Made by a program: the position numbers and the translations under genes. From NCBI RefSeq assembly GCF_008693105.1, contig NZ_VXKK01000031.1, forward strand, positions 155,777 to 219,776: a DNA stretch of 64,000 nucleotides. The letters are read 5' to 3'. Source of the stretch: Corynebacterium flavescens. GTDB taxonomy: Bacteria > Actinomycetota > Actinomycetes > Mycobacteriales > Mycobacteriaceae. Below the pieces are notes generated by a model. The model was not told the DNA's origin, searched no databases, and saw nothing but the letters and a program-made list of their open reading frames with translations. This document shows, one piece after another, positions 38,634 through 49,529 of this stretch. The first letter of the stretch is position 1. The number at the start of each line of letters is the position of its first letter.

Positions 38634-40757
38634 CTAGCGGGCGAACTGGCTGCGGAAGTTCTCGATGATTTGGCGCACGGGTGCAGGCAGAAGCTGCGGG
38701 TTGAGACCGACTACGCCGACGACGCCGACGAAGGCCGCCAGGATGGCTGCCAAGATGCCACCGCCGAGGGCACTGTTGTTGGAGCTGCCGGAGGAGCCAT
38801 CAATGATGCTGGAGCCATCGCCATGTGAATTGCCCCCAAGATCGAGCACCAGGACGGCGTGCGTTCCGGCGTCGGTGGTAATTTCCAGGTTCTGTTTGCC
38901 GCTAAGATTCGCGGGAATGGTCAGCTCCATGGTGGCGCGTCCGCGCTCACCAATCTGCGCGTCACCCTCGCGCGCAGCATTGTCAATATCAGCGCTTTCC
39001 TCGACGTCACCCAGCTTGAGCGTGGCCTTCTTCGCCATTGGCTCTCCCTCCGAGGTGTAGTTCAGAGAAGAAAGATCAACGGTGATCTTCTGTCCTGCCT
39101 TGATCTGGCCGGTGATGTGCGCGCCTACCTGCGACTGTCCGGTACGGACTACGGTCTCGTTGGTCTTGATGTAATCAATCATGGCCTGGGTGTCCATGTA
39201 GCCCACGTCCACGGTGTCCTTAATGGCGCCTTGGTCAAAGAAACTATCGCCACCGCCGATAAGGAAGGTGGAGGCAGCGATGGAGTAATCCTTGGCCGGG
39301 TCAACCTCCTCACCGTTGATGGTGACAGAAGTGACGCGGTGGTCCTGCGCCGCAGTCTGGTCGTAGATGACCTGCACGTTGTTGGACACTCCGAGCGCCA
39401 AACGCGGGCGGGACTTGCCTGGCTGCCACTGGTTCTCCAGAGCCTTAATAAAGTCAGCGCCGGAAATCAGTCCATAGGACACAGCGTTGCCGAAGGGCTG
39501 CACGGTGAAGATGTCCTCGTAAGAAACCTTCCCCGCCTTCAGGTCCGCGCGCACACCACCAGCATTCATGACGCCGATGTCGATGGTCTTATCCACCATC
39601 GTGGCCATGGAGCTGCGCTGGGCCTCTGCGATGTAATTGTTGAGGGTGGACTCGACGCCACGGTTGGAACCGGAGGCAGCGCCCTCATCCGAACCGCGAT
39701 AAAGCGCCTGCGGGGTGGTGCCTACGATCGCGGAGCCGAGCCCTTTCGCCTTAGCAGCGGCCTCAGCAACGATTGCTACCAGTGCAGGATCCTCAGTGAC
39801 ACCATCCAAGTTGGTGGCGTCATACTGCGTGAGCTCAATGTCGGTGACCTTGCGCTCTGCCTTGTCGAAGGTAATGTCGACGTCGTTAAGTACCTTGCCG
39901 TATTCGTAGCCCTGTGCCCACTGCAAAGGAAGCGCGTCCTGGCGCTCCACAGTGCCTGCGGTACGGACGTGGGTATCGCCACCGAAGAGAACATCAACGT
40001 CATTGTTGAATCCAGGGGCGAATTTCGCGGCATCCTCGTGCATCAAGGCTACGACAACGTCGGCCTCGCCCGACTGTTTCAAACGCGTAGCTTCCTGGTT
40101 GGTGACGGCAACTGGGTCGGTGAAGGTGATTCCAGGAATGAGGGCCGGGGCGACCTTGTTCTCGGTGTTTTGAGTCACGGTGCCCACGAAGCCAACCTTG
40201 ACGCCGCCGATGTTTTGTACATAGGACGCATCTAGCAGAGGCTGGCCATCCTATATTACGTTTCCGCCCAAAACCGGAAAACTAGAGCGCGGAGCGATGC
40301 GATCCATCAGGTCCTCCGTGCCCTTATCGAACTCGTGGTTGCCCACCGCCGAGGCAGACACACCCATCGCGTTGAGGGCTTCCAGGGTGTATTCATCCTC
40401 CGAGATGGCGGAGATATAGGCAGAACCACCGACGTTGTCCCCCGATGTGGTAAGCGCATACTCCTAGCCCTCGTTGACCCTTTTGATGAGTGATTGCAAG
40501 AGCGCAACGCCCATCTCATCGCCGGCTTTGGGCGTCACGGCCCCTTCCTCGCTCTTGGACAGGCCGTTGGAAAGGTGTCCGTGCAGATCGGTGATATTGG
40601 AGACCGATATGGTCACGCTATCCGCCGAATTTGACTGGGACTCGACTTCTTCCTCGGCAAAGGCAACCGAGGTGCCCGCGAGGGCAACTGCGGCCGCGGT
40701 GCCCATGGCGGTCACGGTGGTCGAGACGGCATGGCGCCGCCTAGGTAGTCTAAGCAT
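38634..40757 (-). pseudogene. UshA-type secreted 5'-nucleotidase, interrupted by two in-frame TAG codons
   Basis: The frame is continuous for 707 codons apart from two TAG codons, at 40464-40466 and 40251-40253, with no frameshift. Before the first there is a signal peptide (AAAVALAGTSVAFA) and the metal motif NITDLHGHL. Between them lies VGNHEFDKG. After the second come FGGDTHVRTAG, the nucleotide-binding C-domain, and a C-terminal membrane segment with a short basic end. The first TAG, in VNEG*EYALTTSGDN, probably replaces a CAG (Gln). If both stops are real, only about 97 residues would be made. The ATG at 40757 has GTGGAG upstream; GTG at 40775 is an alternative. Sequencing error is possible but would have to occur twice. 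Confidence 0.88.
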
Positions 40758-40780
40758 CTTCAAGGGAAACTCCACAAAGT

Positions 40781-40814
40781 AGAAAGAGAGAACTTGTGTA
40801 CAAACGTTCTTTCT
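40781..40814. repeat. Inverted repeat upstream of the nucleotidase pseudogene
   Basis: AGAAAGAGAGAAC (40781-40793) and GTTCTTTCT (40806-40814) are near-complementary around TTGTGTACAAAC, itself partly symmetric. It may be an operator or a leader hairpin; no known regulator site is recognised. Confidence 0.4.
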
Positions 40815-40942
40815 ATCTGCTCTGCGCCGTCCCCGCAGGGTGAGGCTTCCCCATCGAACAGGCAGTTAAGGTCTAGAGCGAGAAGAGTTCACGCAAATGT
40901 CACCGCAAATCCCCGGGCGCTTAAACCTTCAGCCGGCTGGCA

Positions 40943-43237
40943 CTAGGCGGTGACGCGGTAGACGTCAAAGACTCCCTCCGTGTTGCGCAGAGTCGTCATC
41001 AGCTGCCCCAGCTGCTTGGTATCCGAGACCGAGAACGTGAAGCGCACGGTAGCGATGTGGTCATCACCGCGGTTCGAGGTCATGGACAAGACGTTGAGGT
41101 TCTGATCACTCAAGACGCGCGTGAGCTCAGAGAGCAGACCCTGCCTGTCGAGAGCCTCAAGCTGCAGCGTAGCCGAGAAGGCGCCGCCTGCAGACTTATT
41201 CGAGGACCACTCCACCCGCAGCATGCGCTCCGGCTCCGCCTTGAGCTTCTCCGCGTTGGTGCAGTCCACGCGGTGCACGGATACGCCGCCGCCACGGGTG
41301 ACGAAGCCGAAAATGGCATCACCGGGAACGGGCTGACAACACTTCGCCAGCTTCGCCATGACATCCGGGCTGCCCTCGACGAGGATTCCCGTGCCGTGTT
41401 CGGAGTCCTGAGTGTGCTGACTGCGTGAGCTCTCCAACTCGGAGAAAGGAGTGCGCGAGGCCAATGCGTCAACCGCGTCATCCTGATCGCCGAAGAGCGC
41501 CATGAGCTGGTGCGCAACGTGCTGAGCAGAGACATGGCCCGCACCAATCGCTGTATATAGTGCGTCGACGTCGCCGTAGTGCAGCTGCTCGGCCACCTGC
41601 TTCATCGAAGAAGCAGTAAAGAGGCGATAAAGCGGCAGTCCACCGCGCTGCACCTCGCTGGCCAGCGCGTCACGGCCCACCTCGAGGTACTCCTCGCGGC
41701 GCTCCTTGGCGAACCACTGGCGCACCTTGGCCTTCGCACGCGGCGAGACCAAGAAGTCCTGCCAATCCAGGGATGGACCGGCATTCGGGTCCTTGGAGGT
41801 GAAGATCTCCACCTTGTCGCCGGACTTCAACTGCGATTCCAAGGCCACAAGCTTGCCGTTGACCTTCGCCCCGATACAGCGGTGGCCGACCTCCGTGTGC
41901 ACCGAATAAGCAAAGTCCACCGGCGTTGAACCGGCCGGGAGGTTGACCACATCCCCCTTAGGGGTGAAGGCGAAGATCTGCTTGGTGGTCAGGTCATAAC
42001 GCAGGGAATCAAGGAACTCGTTGGGGTCCGCAGCCTCCTTTTGCCAGTCAAGCAGCTGACGCATCCACGCCATCTGATCGACCTCATCCTGGTGACCGGA
42101 GTTCTTGCCCTTGGTTTCCTTATAGCGCCAGTGAGCGGCCACGCCGAACTCGGCGTTGTAGTGCATCTCATGCGTGCGCACCTGGACCTCAAGAGTGGAA
42201 CCGCCCGCGGCCATCACCGTGGTGTGCAGAGACTGATAAACCCCGAAACGCGGCGAAGAAATATAGTCCTTGAAGCGCCCCGGCAAGGCCTGGTAGATGG
42301 AGTGCACCACGCCGATGGCGGCATAGCAGCTATTGATGTCATCGACCAAGATGCGGATACCGACGAGATCGAAGATCTCTGCGAAGTCGCGGCCGCGCAC
42401 CATCATCTTTTGATAAATGGACCAGTAGTGTTTCGGCCTGCCCATGACCTCCGCGTCGATGCCGTTCTCCTTGAGAGCCTTGGCCACATCAGCCTTGATC
42501 TCCTTGAGAGCACGGTCGCGCGAGGGCGCGCGATCAGCGACCATGCGGACGATCTCGTCATACTTCTTGGGGTACAAGATGGCGAAGGACAGATCCTCGA
42601 GCTCCCACTTGACGTTCGCCATGCCCAGGCGGTGTGCCAGAGGCGCAATGACGTCGAGGGTTTGGCGAGCCTTCTTGGCCTGCTTCTCGGGAGGTAGGAA
42701 GCGCATGGTGCGCATGTTGTGGAGGCGATCGGCGACCTTGATGACCAAGACGCGGGGGTCGGTGGCCATTGCCACGATCATCTTGCGGATGGTTTCAGCC
42801 TCAGCAGCGGCGCCGAGCGCCACCTTGTCTAGCTTGGTGACGCCGTCCACGAGGCGTGCAACCTCAGAGCCGAAATCTCGGGTGAGGTCATCGAGGGAGT
42901 AGTCCGTGTCCTCCACGGTATCGTGCAGCAAAGCCGCAGCGATGGTGGTGGTATCCATGCCGATCTCCGCAGCGATGGTCGCCACCGCCAAGGGGTGGGT
43001 GATATAAGGTTCCCCGGACTTGCGGAATACGCCTGCATGGAGCCGCTCGGCGGTGTTATAAGCGTTGTTGAGGAGCTCCGCATCCGCCTTCGGGTGAAAC
43101 TTGCGGTGAATGGACATGAGGGGATCGAGGACGGGATTTATCTTTACCCGCCCGCCCGTCAGCGACCTAGCCAAACGCGCAGACATGCTGCGCATTCCGC
43201 CCCCGCTGGGGCGTTTGGTCGACTTCTCCGTGGTCAT
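40943..43237 (-). CDS. rel: Bifunctional (p)ppGpp synthetase/hydrolase
   Basis: Rel makes and degrades the stringent-response alarmone. The 764-residue protein has, in order, the HD hydrolase domain ([12 protein letters not shown]), the synthetase domain (RFKD in [12 protein letters not shown], then YQSLHTTV), a TGS domain ([14 protein letters not shown]) and a C-terminal ACT domain. The RFKD motif is the one found in bifunctional enzymes. AGAAGGG precedes the ATG. It follows apt in the conserved order secD-secF-dciAE-apt-rel. Confidence 0.96.
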   Translation of the reverse strand: MTTEKSTKRPSGGGMRSMSARLARSLTGGRVKINPVLDPLMSIHRKFHPKADAELLNNAYNTAERLHAGVFRKSGEPYITHPLAVATIAAEIGMDTTTIAAALLHDTVEDTDYSLDDLTRDFGSEVARLVDGVTKLDKVALGAAAEAETIRKMIVAMATDPRVLVIKVADRLHNMRTMRFLPPEKQAKKARQTLDVIAPLAHRLGMANVKWELEDLSFAILYPKKYDEIVRMVADRAPSRDRALKEIKADVAKALKENGIDAEVMGRPKHYWSIYQKMMVRGRDFAEIFDLVGIRILVDDINSCYAAIGVVHSIYQALPGRFKDYISSPRFGVYQSLHTTVMAAGGSTLEVQVRTHEMHYNAEFGVAAHWRYKETKGKNSGHQDEVDQMAWMRQLLDWQKEAADPNEFLDSLRYDLTTKQIFAFTPKGDVVNLPAGSTPVDFAYSVHTEVGHRCIGAKVNGKLVALESQLKSGDKVEIFTSKDPNAGPSLDWQDFLVSPRAKAKVRQWFAKERREEYLEVGRDALASEVQRGGLPLYRLFTASSMKQVAEQLHYGDVDALYTAIGAGHVSAQHVAHQLMALFGDQDDAVDALASRTPFSELESSRSQHTQDSEHGTGILVEGSPDVMAKLAKCCQPVPGDAIFGFVTRGGGVSVHRVDCTNAEKLKAEPERMLRVEWSSNKSAGGAFSATLQLEALDRQGLLSELTRVLSDQNLNVLSMTSNRGDDHIATVRFTFSVSDTKQLGQLMTTLRNTEGVFDVYRVTA

Positions 43238-43326
43238 GGCGCCGCCCTTCTACTCGTCGCTAGCAGTACCTGCCGCCCATCTACTCAAAGGTTAATGGGA
43301 CATGTACATAGCTTAGACTGTTCATT

Positions 43327-43881
43327 CTAGTCTGTGGCGTTGAGCACAATAAGTGGTGGCCCCGCTAAGCGCTCGCGGCCGCCCAAACCGTCGACCTCAA
43401 GGACAACCACATTGCCGGCAACCTCCGCGCCGGCGGACTCAAGGAGCACCTTAGCCCCGTACAGGGTTCCGCCGGTCGCGAGCACGTCATCGACCAAGGC
43501 AACCCGCTTGCCCTTGATGTCGATGCCTACCGCGGGAATCTCCAGCGCGGCGCTGCCGTACTCGAGCTCATATTCCTCAGTCAGTACCGGCGGGGGCAAC
43601 TTGCCCTTCTTGCGAATCGCGAGGATTCCCACCCCCATCTTGTAGGCCACCGCAGACCCAAGCAAGAATCCGCGGGCATCCAATCCACCAATCAAATCGG
43701 CGCCGAGCTCCTCGCAGGCGGCGGCGAGGCCGTCGACGATCGTGCGAAAGGCCTCCGGATCCGCCAGCGCCGGAGTGAGATCCTCAAAGAGAATGCCCTT
43801 CTCCGGAAAGTCCGGGACGAGGCGAACTTTATCCTTCAATGCCTCGCTCGCGGAAGCGTACTTGCTGCTCATGTTGTTCAC
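43327..43881 (-). CDS. apt: Adenine phosphoribosyltransferase
   Basis: Apt salvages adenine to AMP with PRPP. The 184-residue protein has [13 protein letters not shown] and the PRPP loop [13 protein letters not shown]. The GTG at 43881 overlaps the dciAE stop (GTGA), pointing to translational coupling; an ATG three codons later is an alternative start. Confidence 0.95.
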   Translation of the reverse strand: MNNMSSKYASASEALKDKVRLVPDFPEKGILFEDLTPALADPEAFRTIVDGLAAACEELGADLIGGLDARGFLLGSAVAYKMGVGILAIRKKGKLPPPVLTEEYELEYGSAALEIPAVGIDIKGKRVALVDDVLATGGTLYGAKVLLESAGAEVAGNVVVLEVDGLGGRERLAGPPLIVLNATD

Positions 43882-45677
43882 GGCTTAGTCCTCGTTTGAG
43901 TAGATTCGGTTTCTTCAGCTCCGGTGTCACGCCAGCGATCCATATTCCAGCCAATACCAGCTAGGCCGGTATAGGGAACAACGCCCGCCACGGAGCGATC
44001 CACCACGAAGACGCGCGGTTGCGCGGCAATGGGAATGGTGGGTACATCCTCCCACAGGGCCTCCTCCGCCGCACGGAGCTCGTTGACCTTGCGGATGTCC
44101 GCGTCAGCAGCGGGATACTCGCTCATAGGGTCAACCGGGCCCAAGAAGGCGTCGATAGTGGGCAAGGACGTGGCAGGATCAAGCTCAAGGAAGGCCTGAG
44201 ACATGTATTCGGCTGACTTATCCTCGACCGTGATTCCGGCTGGCTCGCAGGCCTTGGAAATCTCCTCCACCATGGCGCCGTAGCGCTCATCCGGACCGCG
44301 GTATCCGATGCGGATGGTCTGGCCGGCCAGGCTGGCCGCCACAGACATATCAATAGCCTTGTGTCCCTCACCCACCCCAGAAATTGAGGCTGCGAGCGGA
44401 TCGGAGCTGCGCAGAGTGCGCAAGAGGACAGGCGGGACATCGACCCCAGACTTTTGAGAGCTCACCTTGGCCAAGTGCGGCTGATCGATGCAGGCCGCAA
44501 ACGCCTGGCGGGCCGATGCTTGAGTAAACACTCCCGATTTCGACAGCGAGAGAGTATCGGTGAGAAAACCCGTCTCCGGAGTGACTTCAAAGTTATCGTC
44601 TGCGCCATCTGTGGTTTTATCTGTGGCTTTATCTGGGGCGCCATTTGTGGCGCTATCTGTAGCGCTTTGTGCGCCTTGCGCGGAAGAAAGCCACGCGGGC
44701 GTGGTGCTGGGGGCGTCGGCGACCTTGAGCGCCCCAGCATCGACCAAGCGCTGCACGTCAGTATCCGCGGGCCAAGCGACGACGTGGTCGAGTTCCGGTT
44801 GGTCCCCGTAGTACTCCTTGTTGGCTTTGAATACTATCTCGCCGTCCTCCCCGATTCGCTCAATGACGAAGGGGCCATAGGAAACCTGCAGCTGCGGATC
44901 AAAGTCGTCCCGCTGGAGACTGAACCCGTCGCGCCAGGCCTGAGCTACAGGTTCTAGAGTTGCCGCGTCCTCCGCTACAAGGGCTTCATACAGCTGTTCT
45001 TGGCTCAATCCGGCTTTGGCCGCCAATGCGTGGGAGGGCATGACGGTTCCCGGCCCGAAGAGGTAACGCCAGCGCTCGCCCTGATTCTCATTAAAGGCAA
45101 CCATGAACTTCTTGTTTCCAGGCTCGCAGAAGAATCCAGAGACTTCCTTCGCCAGCGGCAGGTGGGAGCCGAACTCCTCGGCCATGCTTCCTGCCTTATA
45201 AGACAGGAGGAAGTCATCACAGGTTACCGGGGTGCCATCAGAAAAGTTAGCGTTCTCAGCGAGAGTATAGAGGATCCTGCGTTGGTTGTTGTCCGGCGAT
45301 GGGGCGAGCTCTTCCGTCTCAGCCAGATCCGTGTTGGGGATCAATTGGCCGGAAGGGCCGGGCATGAACACTGCCGGATAAAGCCGATTGGATTGCTGCG
45401 CGGCACCAGCCGCGGCGCCAAAAGCCGTACCGGCGTTGGACGTGGACACCTTGGTGTTGAGAAGGTAACCAAAGTAATCAGTGCTTACCGGCCCGCTCGG
45501 AGCCCCTGGTTCTTCTTTCCGGCCTTCCGAGCTACAGGCAGCAAGGCTAGCAGAGCCCAAGAGGAGGGCACAGGCCAGCGCCCCGACACGCCGCACAACG
45601 AGAAGCCGTGAGCCTGACAAATGCGCTGCGCCTTTTCCAATCGCGGGATTCACCGTTTCTTTAAAGCTCCCGTGCAT
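43878..45677 (-). CDS. dciAE: DciAE-like ABC substrate-binding lipoprotein (peptide/nickel type)
   Basis: A 599-residue lipoprotein: a basic start, hydrophobic segment, and lipobox SLAAC with Cys48. The rest is an SBP family 5 fold ([38 protein letters not shown]). The name comes from its place between secF and apt, as in other actinobacteria; no permease genes are adjacent. A 12-base tandem array inside the gene encodes tetrapeptides such as ATDS and ATDK at about residues 335-358, probably a surface loop. Its ligand is unknown. Confidence 0.88.
   Translation of the reverse strand: MHGSFKETVNPAIGKGAAHLSGSRLLVVRRVGALACALLLGSASLAACSSEGRKEEPGAPSGPVSTDYFGYLLNTKVSTSNAGTAFGAAAGAAQQSNRLYPAVFMPGPSGQLIPNTDLAETEELAPSPDNNQRRILYTLAENANFSDGTPVTCDDFLLSYKAGSMAEEFGSHLPLAKEVSGFFCEPGNKKFMVAFNENQGERWRYLFGPGTVMPSHALAAKAGLSQEQLYEALVAEDAATLEPVAQAWRDGFSLQRDDFDPQLQVSYGPFVIERIGEDGEIVFKANKEYYGDQPELDHVVAWPADTDVQRLVDAGALKVADAPSTTPAWLSSAQGAQSATDSATNGAPDKATDKTTDGADDNFEVTPETGFLTDTLSLSKSGVFTQASARQAFAACIDQPHLAKVSSQKSGVDVPPVLLRTLRSSDPLAASISGVGEGHKAIDMSVAASLAGQTIRIGYRGPDERYGAMVEEISKACEPAGITVEDKSAEYMSQAFLELDPATSLPTIDAFLGPVDPMSEYPAADADIRKVNELRAAEEALWEDVPTIPIAAQPRVFVVDRSVAGVVPYTGLAGIGWNMDRWRDTGAEETESTQTRTKP
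44604..44675. repeat. In-frame 12-bp tandem repeat inside dciAE, six degenerate copies
   Basis: Units begin at 44604, 44616, 44628, 44640, 44652 and 44664, for example TTTATCTGTGGC and GCTATCTGTAGC. They code for the tetrapeptides [20 protein letters not shown] and ADDN on the minus strand. Confidence 0.85.
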
Positions 45678-45703
45678 CGTGGCAAAACTTCTTTCTTAGA
45701 TTC

Positions 45704-46909
45704 TTAGCGGCCTGGCCGCCATGTTGCTCCCCCGGCGCCGCCAGGGAAATCCTCGCCCTCACGCAGCGGGTTAGCCGGAGCAGAGGTGGGACTAGTCGGC
45801 GAGGCTACCTTGCGGCTACCGGGAGGGGAAGCCTGCTCAGTCTCTGGCGTATCTGCGCCTGCGCTTGAAGCGTCACCGCTTTGAGCAGCACGATAAGCGG
45901 CAACTTCAGCGTTGTGCTCCTTGACCTTCTTGGTGCGGTTAGCAAAGCTGACCACGAGCGGGGTGGCCAAGAACAGCGAGGAGAAGATTCCCTCGATGAC
46001 ACCAATAAGCTGGATAAGGGCCAGATCACGCAAGGTACCGATACCCATGAGCCACACCGCCACGACAAAGAGGGCGATGATCGGCAGCGCCGAAATCACC
46101 GAGGTGGAGATGGAACGCATGATGGTCTGATTAACCGCCAGGTTCGCTCCCTCCCCGTAGGTATATTGTCTCTGCCCGCTTAGTCCCTCGGTATTCTCGT
46201 TGACCTTGTCGAAGACGATGACGGAGTCATAGATGGAGAAGGTCAGCACGGTGAGCAAACCAATGATGACGGCCGGAGAGACCTCGAAACCAAAGGCGGC
46301 ATAGATGCCGGAGATGATGATGCCGTCAATGATAAGCGCTGCGATGGCGGCGAAAGCCATCGTGCGCTGCAGGCGGATCGCCACGTAGATGGTAGCTACC
46401 ACGAGGAACACACCCATCGCGAGCAGCATGCGGGAGGTAATGGAAGATCCCCACGACTCGGAAACGGTAGAGGAACCGATGGCGTCAGGGGTGACTTCCC
46501 CGTTCTCGTCCTTGGTGTCATAGGTCTCGTAGATGGCCTCGCGCGCGCTATTGACCTGATCTTGGCTAAGGCGCTCCGAGGTAATTTCCAGAGTCTCGGA
46601 ATCGCCGGCGCCCACGATCTGCACAAGCTCGGGTTCTACCCCGGTGGCATCCTCGAAGGTCTGGCCTACCTGTTCTGTGACGAGGTCGTCGGCAGGCATG
46701 GTCAGCTTCGTGCCGCCCTCAAAGTCGAGGGAAAGCGTGAAGCCGCGGATGGCGATGAAGAGGATCGCGGCGATAACCAGCCCGGCGGTAATGGAGTACC
46801 AGAGCTTGGTGCGCCCAATGAAGTCGAATCCGCCCTCGTCCTCGTAGAGGCGATCGAGGCGAGAAATCCGATACTTCTTCTTGGTGTCTTTTTGGGTATT
46901 GACTGACAT
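45704..46909 (-). CDS. secF: Protein translocase subunit SecF
   Basis: SecF, with SecD, uses the proton-motive force to pull exported proteins through SecYEG. The 401-residue protein has a first membrane segment at about residues 36-57, the periplasmic domain with DFEGGTKLT, and five clustered C-terminal membrane segments (FSIYDSVIVFDKVNEN and SISTSVISALPIIALF). The last 70 residues are a hydrophilic Pro/Ser/Gly tail. The start lies three bases after the secD stop. Confidence 0.95.
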   Translation of the reverse strand: MSVNTQKDTKKKYRISRLDRLYEDEGGFDFIGRTKLWYSITAGLVIAAILFIAIRGFTLSLDFEGGTKLTMPADDLVTEQVGQTFEDATGVEPELVQIVGAGDSETLEITSERLSQDQVNSAREAIYETYDTKDENGEVTPDAIGSSTVSESWGSSITSRMLLAMGVFLVVATIYVAIRLQRTMAFAAIAALIIDGIIISGIYAAFGFEVSPAVIIGLLTVLTFSIYDSVIVFDKVNENTEGLSGQRQYTYGEGANLAVNQTIMRSISTSVISALPIIALFVVAVWLMGIGTLRDLALIQLIGVIEGIFSSLFLATPLVVSFANRTKKVKEHNAEVAAYRAAQSGDASSAGADTPETEQASPPGSRKVASPTSPTSAPANPLREGEDFPGGAGGATWRPGR

Positions 46910-46912
46910 GTT

Positions 46913-48835
46913 TTACTTCTCCTCGCCCTCGGGCTTCGACCCCTGGGCGGGCTCGTTTCCGGAAATGTCTTCGCTCGGGGTATCGGTGCTGATGCCGGAT
47001 GCCGGCGCTGGCGTACTTAACGACGCCGCCTTCGCAGGCTCTTCCTTGGCATAGTAGCCGCGGGCACGGCGCTCCTCGATGAGGCCATAGATTCCACCCA
47101 GACCGTTGAGGGAAGCCTTAGCCAGGGCAGGCTTGCGACCCAAAATCTGCATGAGCGGCGCCATGAAGAGGAAGGAAACCACGAGGTCGAAGACCGTGGT
47201 GAGACCCATGGTGAAGGCAAAGCCCTTGACCTCACCGATGGCGAGGAAGTAGACAATGACCGAGCCTATGAGAGTGACGGCGTTACCAGTAACGATGGTA
47301 GCCCGCGAGCGTTCCCAGGCCTTAACCGTGGCTGAACGGAAGGTTCTTCCCTCCAGCATCTCATCCTTGATTCTCTCGTAGTAGACCACGAAGGAGTCCG
47401 CCGTGGCGCCGACACCGATGACCAAACCGGCGATACCGGAAAGATCTAGCGAGTAGCCGATCCAGCGACCAAGAAGGACCAAGGCCCCGTAGGTGAGGAT
47501 TCCGGAAGCAACAAGCGTGATGAGTGAAACTCCGGCGAGAGCCCGGAAGTAGTACAGCGAGTACAAAGCGACCAGGATAAGCCCCACGATGCCGGCGATG
47601 AGGCCAGCCTTAAGGGCCGCCTTGCCAAGTGAAGGTGGAACGGTTTCCACCGTGCCACCGGGCTCACCGTTGGCACCGGTAAAGGACAAGGGTAGTGCAC
47701 CATAGCGCAGGTTATTGGCTAGACTGGTGGCTTCCTCTTGGCTGAAGTCACCGGTAATGGAGGTAGCCGAGCCCACTGGCGTTGCGCCCTGAATCTGCGG
47801 GGCGGAGATAACCGCCGAGTCCAAGGTGATGGCAACCTGCTTCTGCAGGTACTCCTGGGTCAGGTTGGCCCATGTCTGAGCACCGTTGGGGCCGTCACCA
47901 GTCTTGAACGCAAAGCTGATTTCCATTTGGCCGGTCTGCCCATTGAGCCCGCCGTTAATCGGCGAGTTGGTGTCGATCTCATTACCGGTCAAGCGGGTGC
48001 CGTTTTCATCCGTGATGCCATCCAGCAAAGGGGCGGGATCAAGGATATAAGGAGTCTGGTTCGAGTAGTCACAGGTGACAAACTGCTTGGCCGGATCATC
48101 AGAGCCAGCCAGTGGATCCGATCCGGCATCACAGGTTAAGAGAGCCGAGGCCGCAGTCAAGACGGTGGGATCAGAGGACTGGCGGTCCGCCAACAGCATG
48201 TCAGTGACCTCCGTGCGCCTCTGGCTCTCCTCGAGCGAGTTGCCAGGCTCAGGACGCGGCTTGGCAGTGACCTTCTTGCCCTCTGCCTTGGGAGCCTCAC
48301 CGCCATTGCCCTGGGCCTCACCCTGCGCGATGGCATCGGCCACGCGCTGCAGGGAAGTATTGGCCTGATCTGGGGTGAGCACTCCGTACTCGACCCAGCG
48401 ATTAGCCATGTCGAGGACGTCACCTTCCAGCTTGCTCATGTCCGGCATGGGCGATTGCGCCACCGGACGGAAGAGCAGCTGCGAGGTCTTTCCTACAGCC
48501 TGGGCCTGCGAGGCATCCTCACCAGGAACGGTGATGACCAAAGTCGAGCCGTTGATAACAACCTCGGAGCCCGAAACGCCCATGCCGTTGACACGCTGTT
48601 CCAGGATGGTGCGCGCCTGCTGGAGTTGATCCTGGGTAGGGTCATCGCCCTGTGGGACGAGGGTGACGCGCGTTCCTCCCTGGAGGTCAATGCCGAGCTT
48701 CGGCGTACCGGTACGGCCTCCGGTGAAGAAGATGAGGGCATAGATAATGACGACGATCAAGACAAAGAGTGCGATCGCGCGTTGGGGCCATTTACGGTTG
48801 CTATGCGTAATAGCGCCACGGTTTGGTGCGGACAA
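46913..48835 (-). CDS. secD: Protein translocase subunit SecD
   Basis: The 640-residue SecD has an N-terminal membrane segment (residues about 17-35), GIDLQGGTRVTL, a large extracytoplasmic domain and six membrane segments in the C-terminal third (GVGATADSFVVYYERIKDE). An inserted Gly/Glu/Lys-rich stretch (about residues 165-190) and a Ser/Pro/Glu-rich C-terminal tail are lineage decorations. The start is TTG with AGGAGATTTCC in front. Two terminator-like hairpins separate it from yajC. Confidence 0.95.
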   Translation of the reverse strand: MSAPNRGAITHSNRKWPQRAIALFVLIVVIIYALIFFTGGRTGTPKLGIDLQGGTRVTLVPQGDDPTQDQLQQARTILEQRVNGMGVSGSEVVINGSTLVITVPGEDASQAQAVGKTSQLLFRPVAQSPMPDMSKLEGDVLDMANRWVEYGVLTPDQANTSLQRVADAIAQGEAQGNGGEAPKAEGKKVTAKPRPEPGNSLEESQRRTEVTDMLLADRQSSDPTVLTAASALLTCDAGSDPLAGSDDPAKQFVTCDYSNQTPYILDPAPLLDGITDENGTRLTGNEIDTNSPINGGLNGQTGQMEISFAFKTGDGPNGAQTWANLTQEYLQKQVAITLDSAVISAPQIQGATPVGSATSITGDFSQEEATSLANNLRYGALPLSFTGANGEPGGTVETVPPSLGKAALKAGLIAGIVGLILVALYSLYYFRALAGVSLITLVASGILTYGALVLLGRWIGYSLDLSGIAGLVIGVGATADSFVVYYERIKDEMLEGRTFRSATVKAWERSRATIVTGNAVTLIGSVIVYFLAIGEVKGFAFTMGLTTVFDLVVSFLFMAPLMQILGRKPALAKASLNGLGGIYGLIEERRARGYYAKEEPAKAASLSTPAPASGISTDTPSEDISGNEPAQGSKPEGEEK

Positions 48836-48878
48836 GGAAATCTCCTGTGCAACTTGAAACAGGTGGAAAATATAAGAC

Positions 48879-48902
48879 GGCCCCTTGAGTGCTCAAGGGG
48901 CC
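48879..48902 (-). terminator. Palindromic hairpin upstream of secD
   Basis: GGCCCCTTGAG and CTCAAGGGGCC are perfect complements with almost no loop (effective loop about 6 bases), followed on the minus strand by GTCTTATATTTT. It is either a terminator of the ruv-yajC transcript or a secD leader attenuator. Confidence 0.65.
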
Positions 48903-48961
48903 AGCACGATCCACCATCGTACGTCATAAGGTTCTCGCTACCTTAAGAAGACCTAAAAATA

Positions 48962-49009
48962 CCGGCGCCACTGTGACGAGAAGAACTCTCAATCACGCTG
49001 TGACGCCGG
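48962..49009 (-). terminator. Terminator after yajC
   Basis: CCGGCG-CAC and GTG-CGCCGG arms pair with one mismatch around a loop of about 27 bases, then TATTTTTA on the minus strand. It lies about 50 bases after the yajC stop. Confidence 0.55.
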
Positions 49010-49057
49010 CTAGTAAGTCCCCCGAGGGCGGAAGAAAAGCTGGTCCGCTAGTCCCCC

Positions 49058-49438
49058 CTAATCCCTATCGCGGGGTGCGGACTCGTTCTCTGAGCTGTCC
49101 TGCTGCACAGCCTCGGATGTGTTGGAGGGCGACTCCGGCTCAACCTCGGGGTGGCTTGCGGCGGCCACAGCGCTTTGATCGCGCGCAATAGCCAGTTTAT
49201 CAAAGGTAATGACGGTTCCCGGCGCAACTTCCAGGTCCACGCTGCCTTCGTTAGCGCGGACCACGGTTCCGTGCATGCCACCTACGGTGATGACCTTTTG
49301 ACCCACAGAAAGAGCGGCTTGATAGTCCATCATCTTGCCACGCTGTTGCTTCTGCTTGCGCATCATGAAGACTGCTTGCAGGAGCAGCAATGCCGCGAGC
49401 GCGATGACGAAAAAAGTTCCAATTCCAGATGATCCCAT
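49058..49438 (-). CDS. yajC: Preprotein translocase accessory subunit YajC
   Basis: YajC is a small single-span partner of SecDF. The 126-residue protein has one membrane segment (TFFVIALAALLLLQAVFMM), then the basic RKQKQQRGKMMDYQAALSVG, then a small beta domain (VITVGGMHGTVV) and an acidic tail. I chose ATG at 49438; no Shine-Dalgarno is visible, and the start is uncertain. The open frame to 49570 overlaps the end of ruvB in another frame and is not conserved. Confidence 0.88.
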   Translation of the reverse strand: MGSSGIGTFFVIALAALLLLQAVFMMRKQKQQRGKMMDYQAALSVGQKVITVGGMHGTVVRANEGSVDLEVAPGTVITFDKLAIARDQSAVAAASHPEVEPESPSNTSEAVQQDSSENESAPRDRD

Positions 49439-49529
49439 GGGGATCGAGTTTGCCAGAAGTATTAATAAGGCCTGTTTGGCTCTCCCCCACACTCCACCCC
49501 CACACACGAGAGGTCCGCTTCCCTGGGAA

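Noticed and set aside
38859..40235. 458-codon plus-strand open frame
   Set aside because: It is antisense to the nucleotidase, which has signal peptide and metal motifs. The plus-strand translation has no family pattern. Long antisense frames are expected in GC-rich DNA with G/C-ending codons.
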